Assembly: GCA_002438405.1 (NCBI GenBank)
Contig: DJOE01000006.1
Span: 72,930 to 136,929, forward strand
DNA: 64,000 bases
Origin: Cyanobacteria bacterium UBA6446
Lineage (GTDB): Bacteria > Cyanobacteriota > Vampirovibrionia > Gastranaerophilales > Gastranaerophilaceae
Direction of reading: 5' to 3'
Numbering within the stretch: the stretch's first letter is position 1; the number at the start of each line of letters is the position of its first letter. A program made the translations under genes and the position numbers. Of this stretch, positions 18,327-28,291 are shown piece after piece. The notes under the pieces were generated by a model. It was given only the letters and a program-made list of their open reading frames with translations, was not told where the DNA came from and did not search any database.

Positions 18327-18629
18327 TCTTCCTCCGATAAAAAAATAATAAAATAATCGAATACATTTGTCATGATGTTTTGTCAATTTATTTACATTTG
18401 TTAAAAAAATACACTTTATTCCCTCAAAAATAAAGTAACTAAAACTCAAATATACTCAAACATTCAGCCATAATTAAACTTCGTAAAAAATAAAATACAT
18501 CATGTTGACTTTTACAAAAAATAACTTAAATTAATCATGTCAAAAATCATACGAAAGTATGACCTTTTTATCCCCCAATTATGTTAAAAATATAATGTAG
18601 ATACCAGTCTGGAGAGTGTATAAAATAAT
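18327..18629. promoter_or_regulatory. Intergenic region with GAAA-loop hairpin and promoter
   Basis: About 300 bases. TCATAC at 18547-18552 and GTATGA at 18557-18562 close a GAAA tetraloop, followed by CCTTTTTA; it could act as a small terminator. TATAAT at 18591-18596 is a good -10 for the rightward TPR gene, with a weak TTATCC at the -35 position. Nothing else seen. Confidence 0.5.
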
Positions 18630-20195
18630 ATGGGATTGAGTTTAAATAATATATACCAAAGACCATTTGTAAATCCTGATAGCAGAAACCGTGTCAAAAA
18701 ACGTGAAGATGAAGAAAAATCTGCTGCAACTAATACTCAACGAGAAGAAGAATCCAATCAGAATTCCAAAAGCAAAGGTCTTCAATATGTAGAACAAAAA
18801 ACTCCAACTTACACTCCTGCCTATGAACAAAAATTCTCAATGGCAGCTGCAAATGCTTATGCAAACGCAACAACAGCTTCCGCCAATTTTCAAAATAAAC
18901 AACAAACAAATATTGGAACAAATCAAACCCAAGCTGTAAATACTAAAGCTCAAAACAAAATCGATAGCCAAATAAATATTGCTCAGATTTTAAAAGATTT
19001 GAAAAATACTGCCCTTGCAATAGGAACACCAGATGATTTAGCACAAGAAGTTGATGAATACATTGACCTTATTGAAAAACAATCTAAAAAAGACGTTCCA
19101 AATACAAAACTTGTAAAATCTAACTTGAAAAATGCCGCATCACTACTTGACGGCTATATTTCAGAAACATTACAAAAAGAATCGCAAGTTGTAGAAAAAT
19201 GGGTTGATGCCTTGTTCTTACAAAATATTGATTATCACTACAACGAAGATGACATCAATGAAAGATTTCTTGTAAAATTCCCAGACGGTTCTACAAGTCA
19301 AACCAAACGTCAAGAAGAATTAAAAGAAACTTCCCAAGTTGAGGAAATTCCACAAGCAACAGAAGAAAATTCTAACGTAATCCCTATTTCTGTTGCAGGT
19401 CAAACAACTTCAACAAAAATTCCACAAGATAAAGAATTAAAATTACTATTTATCCAAGCTAAAAAATATGCTTATGCAAAAGATCCTGAAAAGGCAATAA
19501 AATCTTTTGAAAAAGCACTCAATCGAGCAATGGAAATAGATGATACAGAAACTTCCGGCAAAATTTATTATGAAGTTGGAAAAATTTATGATGACCATGA
19601 TTATTTAGCACAAGCCCTAAAAAGCTACAACCAAGCTGCAAAATTATCAAAAGATAAAAACGTAAAAACAAAAGCACATTACTCAATGGCTCAAATTTAT
19701 GATGATGTAAACCAAATCACACCGGCACTTGACCATTATGTAACAACTGTATCTTATGCGGGAGAAGCAGAAAATCTTCCGGCACAATCAGCATCTTTAA
19801 CAAAAATTGGAAACATTTATTCTGACATGTATGACAAAGAAGCTTTTGAATACTATGATGTCGCATCAGGCCTTGCAGATGAAACAGAAAATTATAACTT
19901 GCAGGGTTTTGTATCTTCAAATACAGCAAATGCATATAAGAAATTTGATGAACCTGAAAAAGCACTAAAATCGTATTCACAAGCAGTAAAAAGTTATACA
20001 ACAGCGGAATCACCAACAAAAATTGCGCAAAATTACTTAGCAGCTGCAGATATTATGGTTGAATTTAATAGCTTAAATAAAGCTTACAATTTACTTTCCA
20101 AAGCACAAAAATATGCCAGACAAACTGATAATATAAATTTGATGAACGAAATCAATACTAAGATGAAACAGATTCAATCACTTGATGTTAAATAA
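18630..20195 (+). CDS. TPR-repeat protein with disordered N-terminus
   Basis: 521 residues, ATG at 18630; GGAGAG lies rather far upstream (about 14 bases). No signal peptide. Residues 1-120 are charged and Gln/Asn-rich with short repeats, residues about 125-200 are helical (ILKDLKNTALAIGTPDDLAQEVDEY...), and from about 268 to the end there are six or so TPR units (AKKYAYAKDPEKAIKSFEKAL, KIYDDHDYLAQALKSYNQA and so on). Probably a cytoplasmic scaffold; partner unknown. Confidence 0.85.
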   Translation: MGLSLNNIYQRPFVNPDSRNRVKKREDEEKSAATNTQREEESNQNSKSKGLQYVEQKTPTYTPAYEQKFSMAAANAYANATTASANFQNKQQTNIGTNQTQAVNTKAQNKIDSQINIAQILKDLKNTALAIGTPDDLAQEVDEYIDLIEKQSKKDVPNTKLVKSNLKNAASLLDGYISETLQKESQVVEKWVDALFLQNIDYHYNEDDINERFLVKFPDGSTSQTKRQEELKETSQVEEIPQATEENSNVIPISVAGQTTSTKIPQDKELKLLFIQAKKYAYAKDPEKAIKSFEKALNRAMEIDDTETSGKIYYEVGKIYDDHDYLAQALKSYNQAAKLSKDKNVKTKAHYSMAQIYDDVNQITPALDHYVTTVSYAGEAENLPAQSASLTKIGNIYSDMYDKEAFEYYDVASGLADETENYNLQGFVSSNTANAYKKFDEPEKALKSYSQAVKSYTTAESPTKIAQNYLAAADIMVEFNSLNKAYNLLSKAQKYARQTDNINLMNEINTKMKQIQSLDVK

Positions 20196-20560
20196 GGTAC
20201 TAATGTGCTACGGAAATAGCTTTGCTACAAACAATAACGAATTTAGTGAACAGTTAACATTTCTATTTTTAGAAAAACATTAAGATATGTAAAATTTTTG
20301 CTACTACATGTTATTTCCATGGCAATTTTGGGAATATATAACATGTACACAAACCATTTTCTTTTTCTTTATTTTCTCCTACACACTAACCTTTTACCGA
20401 ATATAAGCCGCCTAGAACGGCTATTTTTATTGCAAAAATTTCCTTTATTTAGTTTTGTAAATATAATTGTTAAAAATTAAAGTTTTATCATGAAATTGAC
20501 GAATATAATTTTGTTAGAAGAAAGAGAGTATTAAAGTTTACAAACCCACTAAGGAGTTTT
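20196..20560. other. Intergenic gap with weak terminator
   Basis: About 365 bases. AGCCG/CGGCT (20406-20422) with a following U-rich stretch may terminate the TPR transcript. A 60-codon frame at 20298-20480 is hydrophobic but lacks a ribosome site, and I do not call it. GGAG just before 20561 serves the GGDEF gene. Confidence 0.45.
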
Positions 20561-21223
20561 ATGGTTGAAGATTTAGAAGTTATGTCTTTTGATATCCCAA
20601 ACGGTGTATTAGATGAAATTCAACAAAACATTGAACATATTATCCAAGCCTTTGATATCCCAGAAGAAAATAAAGTAGAAGTTATCAAACAAATTAACTT
20701 TATGTATTCGAGAACAAAATATCTATCATTGACAGATGAATTAACCGGACTATCAAATAGAAGATGTTTTGATGAAGCTTTTGAAAAAGAATTTTTAAGA
20801 GCTCAAAGATACAACAACAAACTTACCCTTGTAATGTTTGATATTGACCACTTTAAACAAGTCAATGACACCTACGGACATCAATGCGGAGATTATATTC
20901 TCAAAGAGATTTCTAATGCAGCTCTTCAAACATTTAGAAAGACTGATACTGTTTTCAGATTTGGCGGAGAAGAATTTGTCGTAATCTTAACAGAAACAGA
21001 TATTGAAAAAGCAAAAATTCCACTAGAAAGATTTAGAAAAACCGTAGAAACTCTTGATTTAAATTATCACGGTTTCCCAATAAACATCACTGTAAGTATC
21101 GGAGCTTGCCAATTATCTAAAGATATTAAAACAAAAGAAGCCCTTTTAGAAAAAACTGATATGGCTTTATACGACGCAAAAAACACAGGTAGAAATAAAA
21201 CTGTTCTTAGTAATTTCCAGTAA
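20561..21223 (+). CDS. GGDEF diguanylate cyclase
   Basis: Makes cyclic di-GMP from two GTP. 220 residues: a short helical N-terminus (1-50) without a recognisable sensor or membrane segment, then a complete GGDEF domain with DELTGLSNRR, FDIDHFKQVND (metal Asp), the active-site GGEEF at 135-139 and YDAKNTGRN near the end. RKTD at 126-129, five residues before GGEEF, is the RxxD inhibitory site. So it should be active and product-inhibited. It overlaps the tail of the next, convergent gene by 17 bases. Confidence 0.95.
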   Translation: MVEDLEVMSFDIPNGVLDEIQQNIEHIIQAFDIPEENKVEVIKQINFMYSRTKYLSLTDELTGLSNRRCFDEAFEKEFLRAQRYNNKLTLVMFDIDHFKQVNDTYGHQCGDYILKEISNAALQTFRKTDTVFRFGGEEFVVILTETDIEKAKIPLERFRKTVETLDLNYHGFPINITVSIGACQLSKDIKTKEALLEKTDMALYDAKNTGRNKTVLSNFQ

Positions 21224-22418
21224 TTTTTAAAATATTTTGAAATCTTAACCAACCCAAAACAACGTGTTGAACATTATCAATTCTGATTACACTTGCGTTA
21301 GGTGTAACCCCTGCTTTAACCCAATTTGCAGAGTTTGGAAGTCCACCTGCCTGAGTTCCGGTTTTAACTTGTACTCGACTTAAAAACATATTTCCAATAG
21401 AAATAGATTTAAAAATAATTTGTTTTAATGGCTCATTATCTGTACAGAAATAAATAGAGGCTAAGCCCTCCATAATAGTTCCTAAGCTACAAGGTCTGAT
21501 ATTATCTTTAAATGCACCATAGTAACTGTTATTTGAATTTGTAATTTGGCTACTCAACATAGGAATTGCCATTTGTTCTGCATAAGCCCGAAGAGTATTG
21601 ATTTCTGTTTGAGTTACAAGTTTATTTTTGAACAAAAGTTCAATCGCTAAAACTGACCAATGGTCAAATGGAATATCCAATTCCATGCTTTTTCTTGTTT
21701 TTGCAAGATAAAATAAGATTTTTTTAGCAGCATCAAGCCATTTTTGTTGCGGATCAACTTCATACAAATACAAAAGACCTGCGGCAGCTTCTCCTGGGTA
21801 AAACACAGCTTCTGCTTGTGTATTTATCTTCTTGTGTTCACAATCATAAAATGCATAAATATTTCCGTCTTCATTTTGCATGCTCAACAGAAATTCACCT
21901 AAACCACGTAATTTTTCTAAATATCCTTCTTCTTGGTATAAATTAGATAACGCACAAAGAGCAACTCCTGCAGCACCTGTTTTTGCAATAGAATATTTAA
22001 TTCCCTCTTCTTCAGGAATAGAAACAACCATATATTTGTCGTCATCTAATTTTTTAACATATCTATCTACAAAATATTTAGATGATAAAATTCTTTGTTC
22101 GTTGTATTTCATCTCCAATCCGTATTTTTCGTACATATACATTGAGTACAAAGTACCGGCATGACGTAAAGAATTGTAGATAGTATTGTCATATTCAAGT
22201 TCCGGGTTAACATTTCTTCTATATTGAAATCTACCATCTTCTAATACATTTCGTCCTATATAACCCATAGAAAGCCCTATTTCACTATAATACGGTAAAT
22301 CCTTCGTATTTTCATGGGTATTCTTTCTCGCATCTTTATAAAGTATTGATATAAAAATTAATACCAATGTTATAAATATTGTCGGAATATATATAGTTGG
22401 AGATGTTAAATCAAACAT
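21207..22418 (-). CDS. Membrane-anchored alpha/alpha-toroid (six-hairpin) protein
   Basis: 403 residues with one N-terminal membrane helix (about 10-27) and a long extracytoplasmic domain. Features such as YNSLRHAGTLYSMYMY, TGAAGVALCALSNLY, EFLLSMQNEDGNIYAFYD, FYPGEAAAGLLYLYE and DHWSVLAIELLF repeat the helix-turn-helix style of six-hairpin glycosidases and C5-epimerase-like proteins. It probably acts on a polysaccharide outside the membrane; substrate and catalytic residues cannot be fixed from sequence. Its 3' end overlaps the GGDEF gene on the other strand. Confidence 0.75.
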   Translation of the reverse strand: MFDLTSPTIYIPTIFITLVLIFISILYKDARKNTHENTKDLPYYSEIGLSMGYIGRNVLEDGRFQYRRNVNPELEYDNTIYNSLRHAGTLYSMYMYEKYGLEMKYNEQRILSSKYFVDRYVKKLDDDKYMVVSIPEEEGIKYSIAKTGAAGVALCALSNLYQEEGYLEKLRGLGEFLLSMQNEDGNIYAFYDCEHKKINTQAEAVFYPGEAAAGLLYLYEVDPQQKWLDAAKKILFYLAKTRKSMELDIPFDHWSVLAIELLFKNKLVTQTEINTLRAYAEQMAIPMLSSQITNSNNSYYGAFKDNIRPCSLGTIMEGLASIYFCTDNEPLKQIIFKSISIGNMFLSRVQVKTGTQAGGLPNSANWVKAGVTPNASVIRIDNVQHVVLGWLRFQNILKITGNY

Positions 22419-22472
22419 AAACTAATTATAGCAGACTAAATAAAAATAATAATAAAACATTTGTATGATTTT

Positions 22473-23060
22473 TTATAATTTCTTTATTACTTCCCAGTCT
22501 GGGAAATAATAAATTATAATCTTATCCCTTTCTTTGATTGTTGCTTGCCCTCCTTTAATAAAATTTGTCAAAGAACCTGTCGGAGGTAATGGGGTTAATA
22601 GCCATTTTAGTGGCAACACCCAGTATATCTTACTTTTTCCGGATTTGTGATAATCAGATAAAATTTTATCAAAATCAAGCGCAGGACTATCAAAATCTGT
22701 TAAATAAATCATTGCAGGAATTCCATTCATACCATTTGGAATCATAAAACCAACTCTTGCCTCAACAATATCGTCTTTTGCTAAAAGTTTTTTACCTTTT
22801 AAATAAACATCATTTCTAACTTTTAATTTAATTACTTTATTTTCGTAAGTATTTTCATCTTTGGTCGAAATTCTTTCACAAATTTGCAAAGGTATTGTAA
22901 CTCTTGTTAGATTTGTAAAATCATATTCAATAGGAGTATAAGGATTTTCAAAATCTTTATTTTGCAAGAATTTATCAACTAAGAAATCAGTTGATTCTGC
23001 AAATACGGAATTAAAAATTCCACAAATTAAAAGAATTAAAACTGTGCAAAATTTATTCAT
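22473..23060 (-). CDS. Secreted protein, unknown
   Basis: Start chosen at ATG 23060, 8 bases inside the upstream gene and preceded by GAGA; the alternative ATG at 23072 would add four residues. The signal peptide ends FNSVFA. The mature 170 residues are beta-rich with a V-x-A-R-V-G-F-M-x-P-N-G strand and a C-terminal KGGQATIKERDKIIIYYFPDW. No family recognised. Translationally coupled to the M48-like gene, so the two may work together in the envelope. Confidence 0.75.
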   Translation of the reverse strand: MNKFCTVLILLICGIFNSVFAESTDFLVDKFLQNKDFENPYTPIEYDFTNLTRVTIPLQICERISTKDENTYENKVIKLKVRNDVYLKGKKLLAKDDIVEARVGFMIPNGMNGIPAMIYLTDFDSPALDFDKILSDYHKSGKSKIYWVLPLKWLLTPLPPTGSLTNFIKGGQATIKERDKIIIYYFPDWEVIKKL

Positions 23061-23742
23061 ATTGAATCTCATAATGGTAATTATATTTCAATTTATCTTC
23101 TAACATTTTTCGATTATTAATCGAATTTAATAAAAAATTCTGGTAGTAATCATTATGAATATATGCATTATTCGTTAAAAAGTACGGATATTGTGTAAAA
23201 ATTCGTTCATAAATGATAGCTAATCTTTTTGATGTCAAATTGTGCCTTGAAATAAAATCACTATTTTTCTGCGGGCATGTTTTAGCAATAAAAGTAATCA
23301 ACCCAAGCGGATTATACCCTGCATTAACCATGAAATCGACAGCTTGTTTATCATAAAAAATTTCGTATTTCTTAGGCATAATTCTAGATTGTAAAGAATT
23401 CACAACAGGAATTGCAGAATTGTCATAAGATTTTACAGCTGCTGAAATCTTCATAGCTAAAAATGCTGCAATTTCGTCATCATTCTCAGCATGCATATAA
23501 TCATCATCATAAATTGTTATTTTATGACCTTTCGCACATGATTTTTTGAACTTTGTAGAATTTTCAAAACGGTAATTAAAAACAACAGGTTTATTAATTT
23601 TATTGCTATTTAGAATATTAAACCCAATAGAATCAATCTTTTTTTGAATATCAATCTCATGATTTATTGAATTGTTATCTGTAGCAAAAGCATTTAAGCT
23701 AAATAACATTACAAAAAATATTGTCAAAAATAACTTTTTCAT
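23053..23742 (-). CDS. Degenerate M48-like peptidase (catalytic residues lost)
   Basis: 229 residues with signal peptide (ending NAFA). The layout follows M48/BepA peptidases: a region before the active helix (ENDDEIAAFLAMKISAAV, compare the family's 'aLAhEigHv') and the late part (VNAGYNPLGLITFIAK, then DFISRHNLTSKRLAIIYERI) match the usual AGYDP and 'dflstHPlt..Ri' blocks. But HExxH is replaced by Met97-Lys-Ile-Ser-Ala101 and the ExxAD motif by DKQAV, so no zinc site remains. It is probably a non-catalytic binding protein. An overlapping secreted-protein gene follows. Confidence 0.8.
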   Translation of the reverse strand: MKKLFLTIFFVMLFSLNAFATDNNSINHEIDIQKKIDSIGFNILNSNKINKPVVFNYRFENSTKFKKSCAKGHKITIYDDDYMHAENDDEIAAFLAMKISAAVKSYDNSAIPVVNSLQSRIMPKKYEIFYDKQAVDFMVNAGYNPLGLITFIAKTCPQKNSDFISRHNLTSKRLAIIYERIFTQYPYFLTNNAYIHNDYYQNFLLNSINNRKMLEDKLKYNYHYEIQYE

Positions 23743-23750
23743 ATTTCACC

Positions 23751-25469
23751 TTATACAAATAAATTTGTAATTTCAAATTTGCTTACATCAATAAGCCCTT
23801 TATCAGTAATTTTGATTTCCGGAATTACAGATAATGACAAAAATGCCATACTCATAAATGGATCATTTATTTTGCAACCAATAGCAGAAGCTGTTTCTTC
23901 CAAGGTTTTAAGCTTTTCCATTACAACTTCAGCCGACTCAACAGACATCAAACCTGCAATCGGAAGTTTCAATTGCGCTAAGGTTTTACCATTTTCTACA
24001 ATAATCTTACCACCTTGAGATTTTACAAGCTGATTAGCTGCATAATACATATCCTCATCATTCGTACCAATAACAATCATATTGTGACTATCATGTGCAA
24101 TTGTTGAAGCTATGGCACCTTTTTTGAACCCAAACCCTTTAACAAAACCTAAACCGATATTTCCTGAAGCTTTATGTCTTTCAATTACAGCAATTTTCAA
24201 AATATCATTATCAATATCAGAAGTAGCATAACCATTTTCGTTATGAACTTTTTCAATTGAAAGTTTTGTTATCAATTGTTTTGGAATTACATTTATCACT
24301 TTGATTTCTGATTTATCTTTTGGAATTTTAATTTGGAAATCTTTTTTCTTTAATGGTTTGATATTGACAGAACCACGTAATTCCGGTGGTTGAAATTCAT
24401 TCATATCAATAGTCATTTTGCCATTTTTTGCAACAAGTTTTCCCTTTTTAAATACCATTGTTGGCTCAAACTTTTTCAAATCCTTAAACACTGCAATATC
24501 AGCATTATACCCAGGGGCAATTGCGCCGGTATTTGGAATTTTGAAGTATTCTGCTGTGTTCAAACTTGCCATTTGAATAGCTTTAATAGGGTCAACACCC
24601 ATTTCTACAGCTTTTGTAACCATATTAGAAATATGTTTTTTCAAATGTTTTGGGTGTCTATCATCGGTTACAAAAATACATTTTCTTGTCGTATATTTTT
24701 TTAATACCGGAATCAACGGTTCTAAATCTCTAGCACCGGTTGCTTCTCTTATCATAATATACATACCAAGACGAATTTTTTCGATAGCTTCTTCCAGAGT
24801 TGTACATTCATGGTCAGATGCAACACCAGATGCAACATAGGCGTTCAACTCTTTACCTGACAAATTCGGAGCATGACCATCAACCCTTTTATGCTTATCC
24901 AGTCCTAATTTAATTTTGCTCAAAACCTCTTTATCACAATTTATTACCCCAGGGAAATTCATCATCTCAGCAACCCCAAGAACCCAAGGAGCATCAATCA
25001 AAAGAGCTAAGTCATAACAATTCAAATCAACACCTGAGGTTTCAAGTCTTGTTGCCGGAACACAAGACGGAAGCATAATATAAACATCTAAAGGCAAGTC
25101 CTTAGTCGCCTCTCTAATAAAACTTATACCTTGCAAACCCATAACATTAGCAATTTCATGAGGATCAGCAACAACAGTAGTTGTACCAGACGGAATAACA
25201 AGTTTCGCAAACTCTGACGGCAACAACATTGCACTTTCCAAGTGTACGTGTCCATCAATAAATGATGGAGATACATACGCACCTTTTAAATCAATTTCTT
25301 CTTTACCTTTATAACCTTTTGAAATTCCTGCAACTTTACCATCAGTAATTGCAATATCTGTTTCATAAATTTCTTCTGACAAAACATTTACCAATTTAGC
25401 ATTTTTTAAAACTAAATCAGCCGGAATTTCACCAGTGTTAACCTTTATAATCTCTTCTAAACTTGCCAT
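23751..25469 (-). CDS. ade: Adenine deaminase
   Basis: Converts adenine to hypoxanthine for purine salvage. 572 residues, the normal length for bacterial Ade. Metal-binding IDGHVHLESAML near 70-82, ADPHEIANV, the DGHAPNLSGKELNAY block, EATGARDLEP, VTDDRHP and the C-terminal domain with ASTIAHDSHNMIVIG and GGKIIVENG are all present. It is an isolated gene upstream of the degenerate peptidase pair (8 bases). Confidence 0.96.
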   Translation of the reverse strand: MASLEEIIKVNTGEIPADLVLKNAKLVNVLSEEIYETDIAITDGKVAGISKGYKGKEEIDLKGAYVSPSFIDGHVHLESAMLLPSEFAKLVIPSGTTTVVADPHEIANVMGLQGISFIREATKDLPLDVYIMLPSCVPATRLETSGVDLNCYDLALLIDAPWVLGVAEMMNFPGVINCDKEVLSKIKLGLDKHKRVDGHAPNLSGKELNAYVASGVASDHECTTLEEAIEKIRLGMYIMIREATGARDLEPLIPVLKKYTTRKCIFVTDDRHPKHLKKHISNMVTKAVEMGVDPIKAIQMASLNTAEYFKIPNTGAIAPGYNADIAVFKDLKKFEPTMVFKKGKLVAKNGKMTIDMNEFQPPELRGSVNIKPLKKKDFQIKIPKDKSEIKVINVIPKQLITKLSIEKVHNENGYATSDIDNDILKIAVIERHKASGNIGLGFVKGFGFKKGAIASTIAHDSHNMIVIGTNDEDMYYAANQLVKSQGGKIIVENGKTLAQLKLPIAGLMSVESAEVVMEKLKTLEETASAIGCKINDPFMSMAFLSLSVIPEIKITDKGLIDVSKFEITNLFV

Positions 25470-25548
25470 ATTATTATTCTTCTTTCCTATAATTTATATT
25501 GATTTATAGAAAATATTAATATCTTTATCTTAATATGTCAATGTTTTA

Positions 25549-26127
25549 TTATAAATTTTCTTGCATAAAATAATTCAAAATTTTATCATTGTATCTGTTA
25601 TCAACAGCACTGAATGGGAAAATTTCGCCCCCGAATTCTCTTTTCACATGGGCGATTGCAGATTGAATTTTATTTTTTGAAATGCAATCGATTTTTGTAA
25701 CCACAGTAATTATTGGTAATTCGTAAGTTAAAACCCATTCTCGCATTTGAAAGTCATTTTTTTGAATTTCATGACGCGCATCAATAAGTTGAACCAAACT
25801 CGTAATTTGTTCTCTTTTTAACAAATATTCTTCTAAATATTTCTGCCACTTGTTTTGAGCTTCTGCAGAAACTTTTGCATATCCATACCCCGGCAAATCT
25901 GCAATCATAAACTTATCTGAAAAATCAAAAAAGTTAATCAATCTTGTTTTCCCTGGAGTGTTTGATGTTCTTGCAAGTTTTTTATTATTAGCAAGCCCAT
26001 TAATAAATGATGATTTACCAACATTAGATCGCCCAAGCAATGGAAACTCCGGTAGTTTAAAATCCGGACATTGACTCAATTTTTCAGCACTAATTACAAA
26101 TTTCGCATTCATATAAGGTCTTTTCAT
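25549..26127 (-). CDS. ysxC: Ribosome biogenesis GTPase YsxC/EngB
   Basis: Helps 50S assembly. 192 residues with G1 GRSNVGKSS at 32-40, TSNTPGKTRLINFF, G3 DLPGYGYAKV, G4 TKID and G5 FSA. Start ATG 26127 overlaps the stop of the upstream 84-aa gene by four bases (ATGA), so the two are coupled. Confidence 0.96.
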   Translation of the reverse strand: MKRPYMNAKFVISAEKLSQCPDFKLPEFPLLGRSNVGKSSFINGLANNKKLARTSNTPGKTRLINFFDFSDKFMIADLPGYGYAKVSAEAQNKWQKYLEEYLLKREQITSLVQLIDARHEIQKNDFQMREWVLTYELPIITVVTKIDCISKNKIQSAIAHVKREFGGEIFPFSAVDNRYNDKILNYFMQENL

Positions 26128-26378
26128 TTAGAGGCCTTTTCTTTCTGTTCTTTTATTTTCTTTTTGTACAAAACCGTTTGAAATAAATTATACATCTTGT
26201 CATTATTTACAACCGTAAGTTGAGTTTTATTATTCACAAAATCAATATGAAAAGACGATTCTTTATTAAAAATATTTGACTCTATATTCACAATTTGAAA
26301 TAGCCCCTCAGTTAAAATACTAAGAGGCTCTTTCAAAAATGTTTCAAATGTTTTCCTTATGTCAAATTTTTTCTTCAT
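26124..26378 (-). CDS. Small protein coupled to ysxC
   Basis: 84 residues, basic at both ends (MKKKFDIRKTF... and ...KKKIKEQKEKASK), with no signal or membrane helix. Stop overlaps the ysxC start by four bases. Its basic nature and tie to a ribosome-assembly GTPase make an RNA-linked role possible, but that is inference; no family recognised. Confidence 0.7.
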   Translation of the reverse strand: MKKKFDIRKTFETFLKEPLSILTEGLFQIVNIESNIFNKESSFHIDFVNNKTQLTVVNNDKMYNLFQTVLYKKKIKEQKEKASK

Positions 26379-26399
26379 AATTGAATTAAAAATTCTAAA

Positions 26400-28202
26400 T
26401 TAAATTTTTTGCTGGAATACATTAATTCTTTGTTCAACTGCTGCTCTATCTGATGCATTTGGAGCTAAAGCTAAGTATTGAGTATAATATTTAACTGCAC
26501 CCTCGTAGTTGCCTTCAGCTTCATAAGACTGAGCTTTCAACTTAGCAATTGATGGAGCATTGTGATAGAAGTCAATTGCTCTATTACAATATTCAATTGC
26601 AGAAGCATAGTTGCCTTCTTTGTATTGTCTTAAAGCAATTTCAAAGAATTCATTAGACTTCATTTCACATAAATCAATATAGTGAACACCGTTCAACGCA
26701 ATTCTATTATCCGGATCAACCATTAAAACTTTTTGCAAAGCTTTTCTAGCAGTTCTGAATTGTTTATGTTGAACAAGAATTTCTGCTAAATATAATTCAT
26801 CATCTACACTTGTTGCAAAATTGATTGCGTTTTCAAATGTATAAACAGCATCTCTTTCTTGGCCTAGAGAAAGATAAGCTTCACCTTTGATTACAGTATC
26901 CATCAAGCTATTGCTTGCAGATTGAATAATGTAATTAAGATTGTCTTGAGTCAATTCCATTTGGTGGGTAATCTTACCTAACTTGATTTTTGCTAAGTGA
27001 AGTTTCAAATCGTTAGGAGTTCTTTGAATAGCTTCGTTAACATAATCGTAAGCTAAATATACATCTTTGTTAGTAGTGAAATCTTTACTATCAGCTGTAT
27101 CTTTAGACATTTCGTAGTAAGTATTAGCTAAACCAATAATAGCATTGTTATTATAAGTTGCATCACCTAACAATCTTGAATAATATTCAAGTGCTTGTTG
27201 ATATTTCTTTGTTTCCAAAGACATATTTGCAACTCTATAGATACCCTCTTTGTAGTTAGGGTTCAAAATAATTGCTGTTTTCAATTCTTCCATAGCGAAT
27301 TCATGGTCAGATCTTCTTTCGTAAACTCCTGCCAAATTGATATATGGACGAGAGTTTTCCGGTTTTACATAAATTGCCTTTTTGAATGAATTGATTGCTG
27401 CAGGTTGGTTACCTTGTTTCAAATATAATTCACCTTGCAAGTTCCACGCAGGAGAAGAATTAGGATTGATGTGCAATGAGTGGTTTAACCAAGTCAATGC
27501 TTTTGTGTAATCCCCTCTTCTTGATTCAACTTGTCCCATGTGATACATAGAAGTTGGGTTGTGTGAGTTACACTTGATTGATTGCAAGTAATATTTTTCT
27601 GCTTGGTCTAAATCACCGTCTAACATTGCAATATTACCTAAGTTATCATAAGCAGGCGCAAATTGAGGATTGATTTTCAATGCAACTTTAAACAAATCTT
27701 GAGCATCTTTTTTATTGCCCAATTTCAAAGTTGCAACACCCATTGCGTTGTATGCTTGGTAATAAGTACTATCTATGCCAACAGCAGTAACAAATTCTTT
27801 AATAGCTGCATTTGATAAATTTTGAATATTTTTAATATATTCAACGTCAGATGACGTTTCTCTCATTAAGTAAACTAAACCCTGAGCATAGTGAAGCTCT
27901 GCTTTTCTAGGGTATTTTTTCAATAATTTATCCAACTCTGATTGTGCAGGAGCCAATTTATACTGTTTTGCCATTGAAATCAACTGTAATGATTTTGCTT
28001 CCAAATCATTTGGATTTTTTGATAAAATATCTTTCAATTGTTGATCTGCTGTGTCATAATTGTTATATTCTATCATTCTGCTGATATCAACATAACTTTT
28101 TGATACTTGAGCTTTAATAGGTTGAGCAGCAAACGAATGAGGTGCACAAAGAATACAAGATGTTAAAATCATTGAAGTTACTAATAATTTTTTACAATTC
28201 AT
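26400..28202 (-). CDS. Exported TPR-repeat protein
   Basis: 600 residues with a signal peptide (LLVTSMILTSCILCAPHSFA) and at least twelve tetratricopeptide repeats through the whole mature part, for example YYQAYNAMGVATLKLGNKK, FAPAYDNLGNIAMLDGDLD and SSPAWNLQGELYLKQGNQP. It should be a periplasmic protein-interaction scaffold. It lies 21 bases upstream of the 84-aa gene and may share its transcript with ysxC. Confidence 0.88.
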   Translation of the reverse strand: MNCKKLLVTSMILTSCILCAPHSFAAQPIKAQVSKSYVDISRMIEYNNYDTADQQLKDILSKNPNDLEAKSLQLISMAKQYKLAPAQSELDKLLKKYPRKAELHYAQGLVYLMRETSSDVEYIKNIQNLSNAAIKEFVTAVGIDSTYYQAYNAMGVATLKLGNKKDAQDLFKVALKINPQFAPAYDNLGNIAMLDGDLDQAEKYYLQSIKCNSHNPTSMYHMGQVESRRGDYTKALTWLNHSLHINPNSSPAWNLQGELYLKQGNQPAAINSFKKAIYVKPENSRPYINLAGVYERRSDHEFAMEELKTAIILNPNYKEGIYRVANMSLETKKYQQALEYYSRLLGDATYNNNAIIGLANTYYEMSKDTADSKDFTTNKDVYLAYDYVNEAIQRTPNDLKLHLAKIKLGKITHQMELTQDNLNYIIQSASNSLMDTVIKGEAYLSLGQERDAVYTFENAINFATSVDDELYLAEILVQHKQFRTARKALQKVLMVDPDNRIALNGVHYIDLCEMKSNEFFEIALRQYKEGNYASAIEYCNRAIDFYHNAPSIAKLKAQSYEAEGNYEGAVKYYTQYLALAPNASDRAAVEQRINVFQQKI

Positions 28203-28291
28203 GTTTTCTCCTACTCTTTAGCTTAAAACTATTCTAAATCTAATAAAAATATTGTATAATAGTTAACAGAAAAAGGCAATAGGGTAAATAG

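Noticed and set aside
20298..20480. Hydrophobic 60-codon frame on the plus strand
   Set aside because: No ribosome site, lies over a terminator-like hairpin, and sequence is the AT-driven Leu/Phe mix common in non-coding AT-rich DNA.
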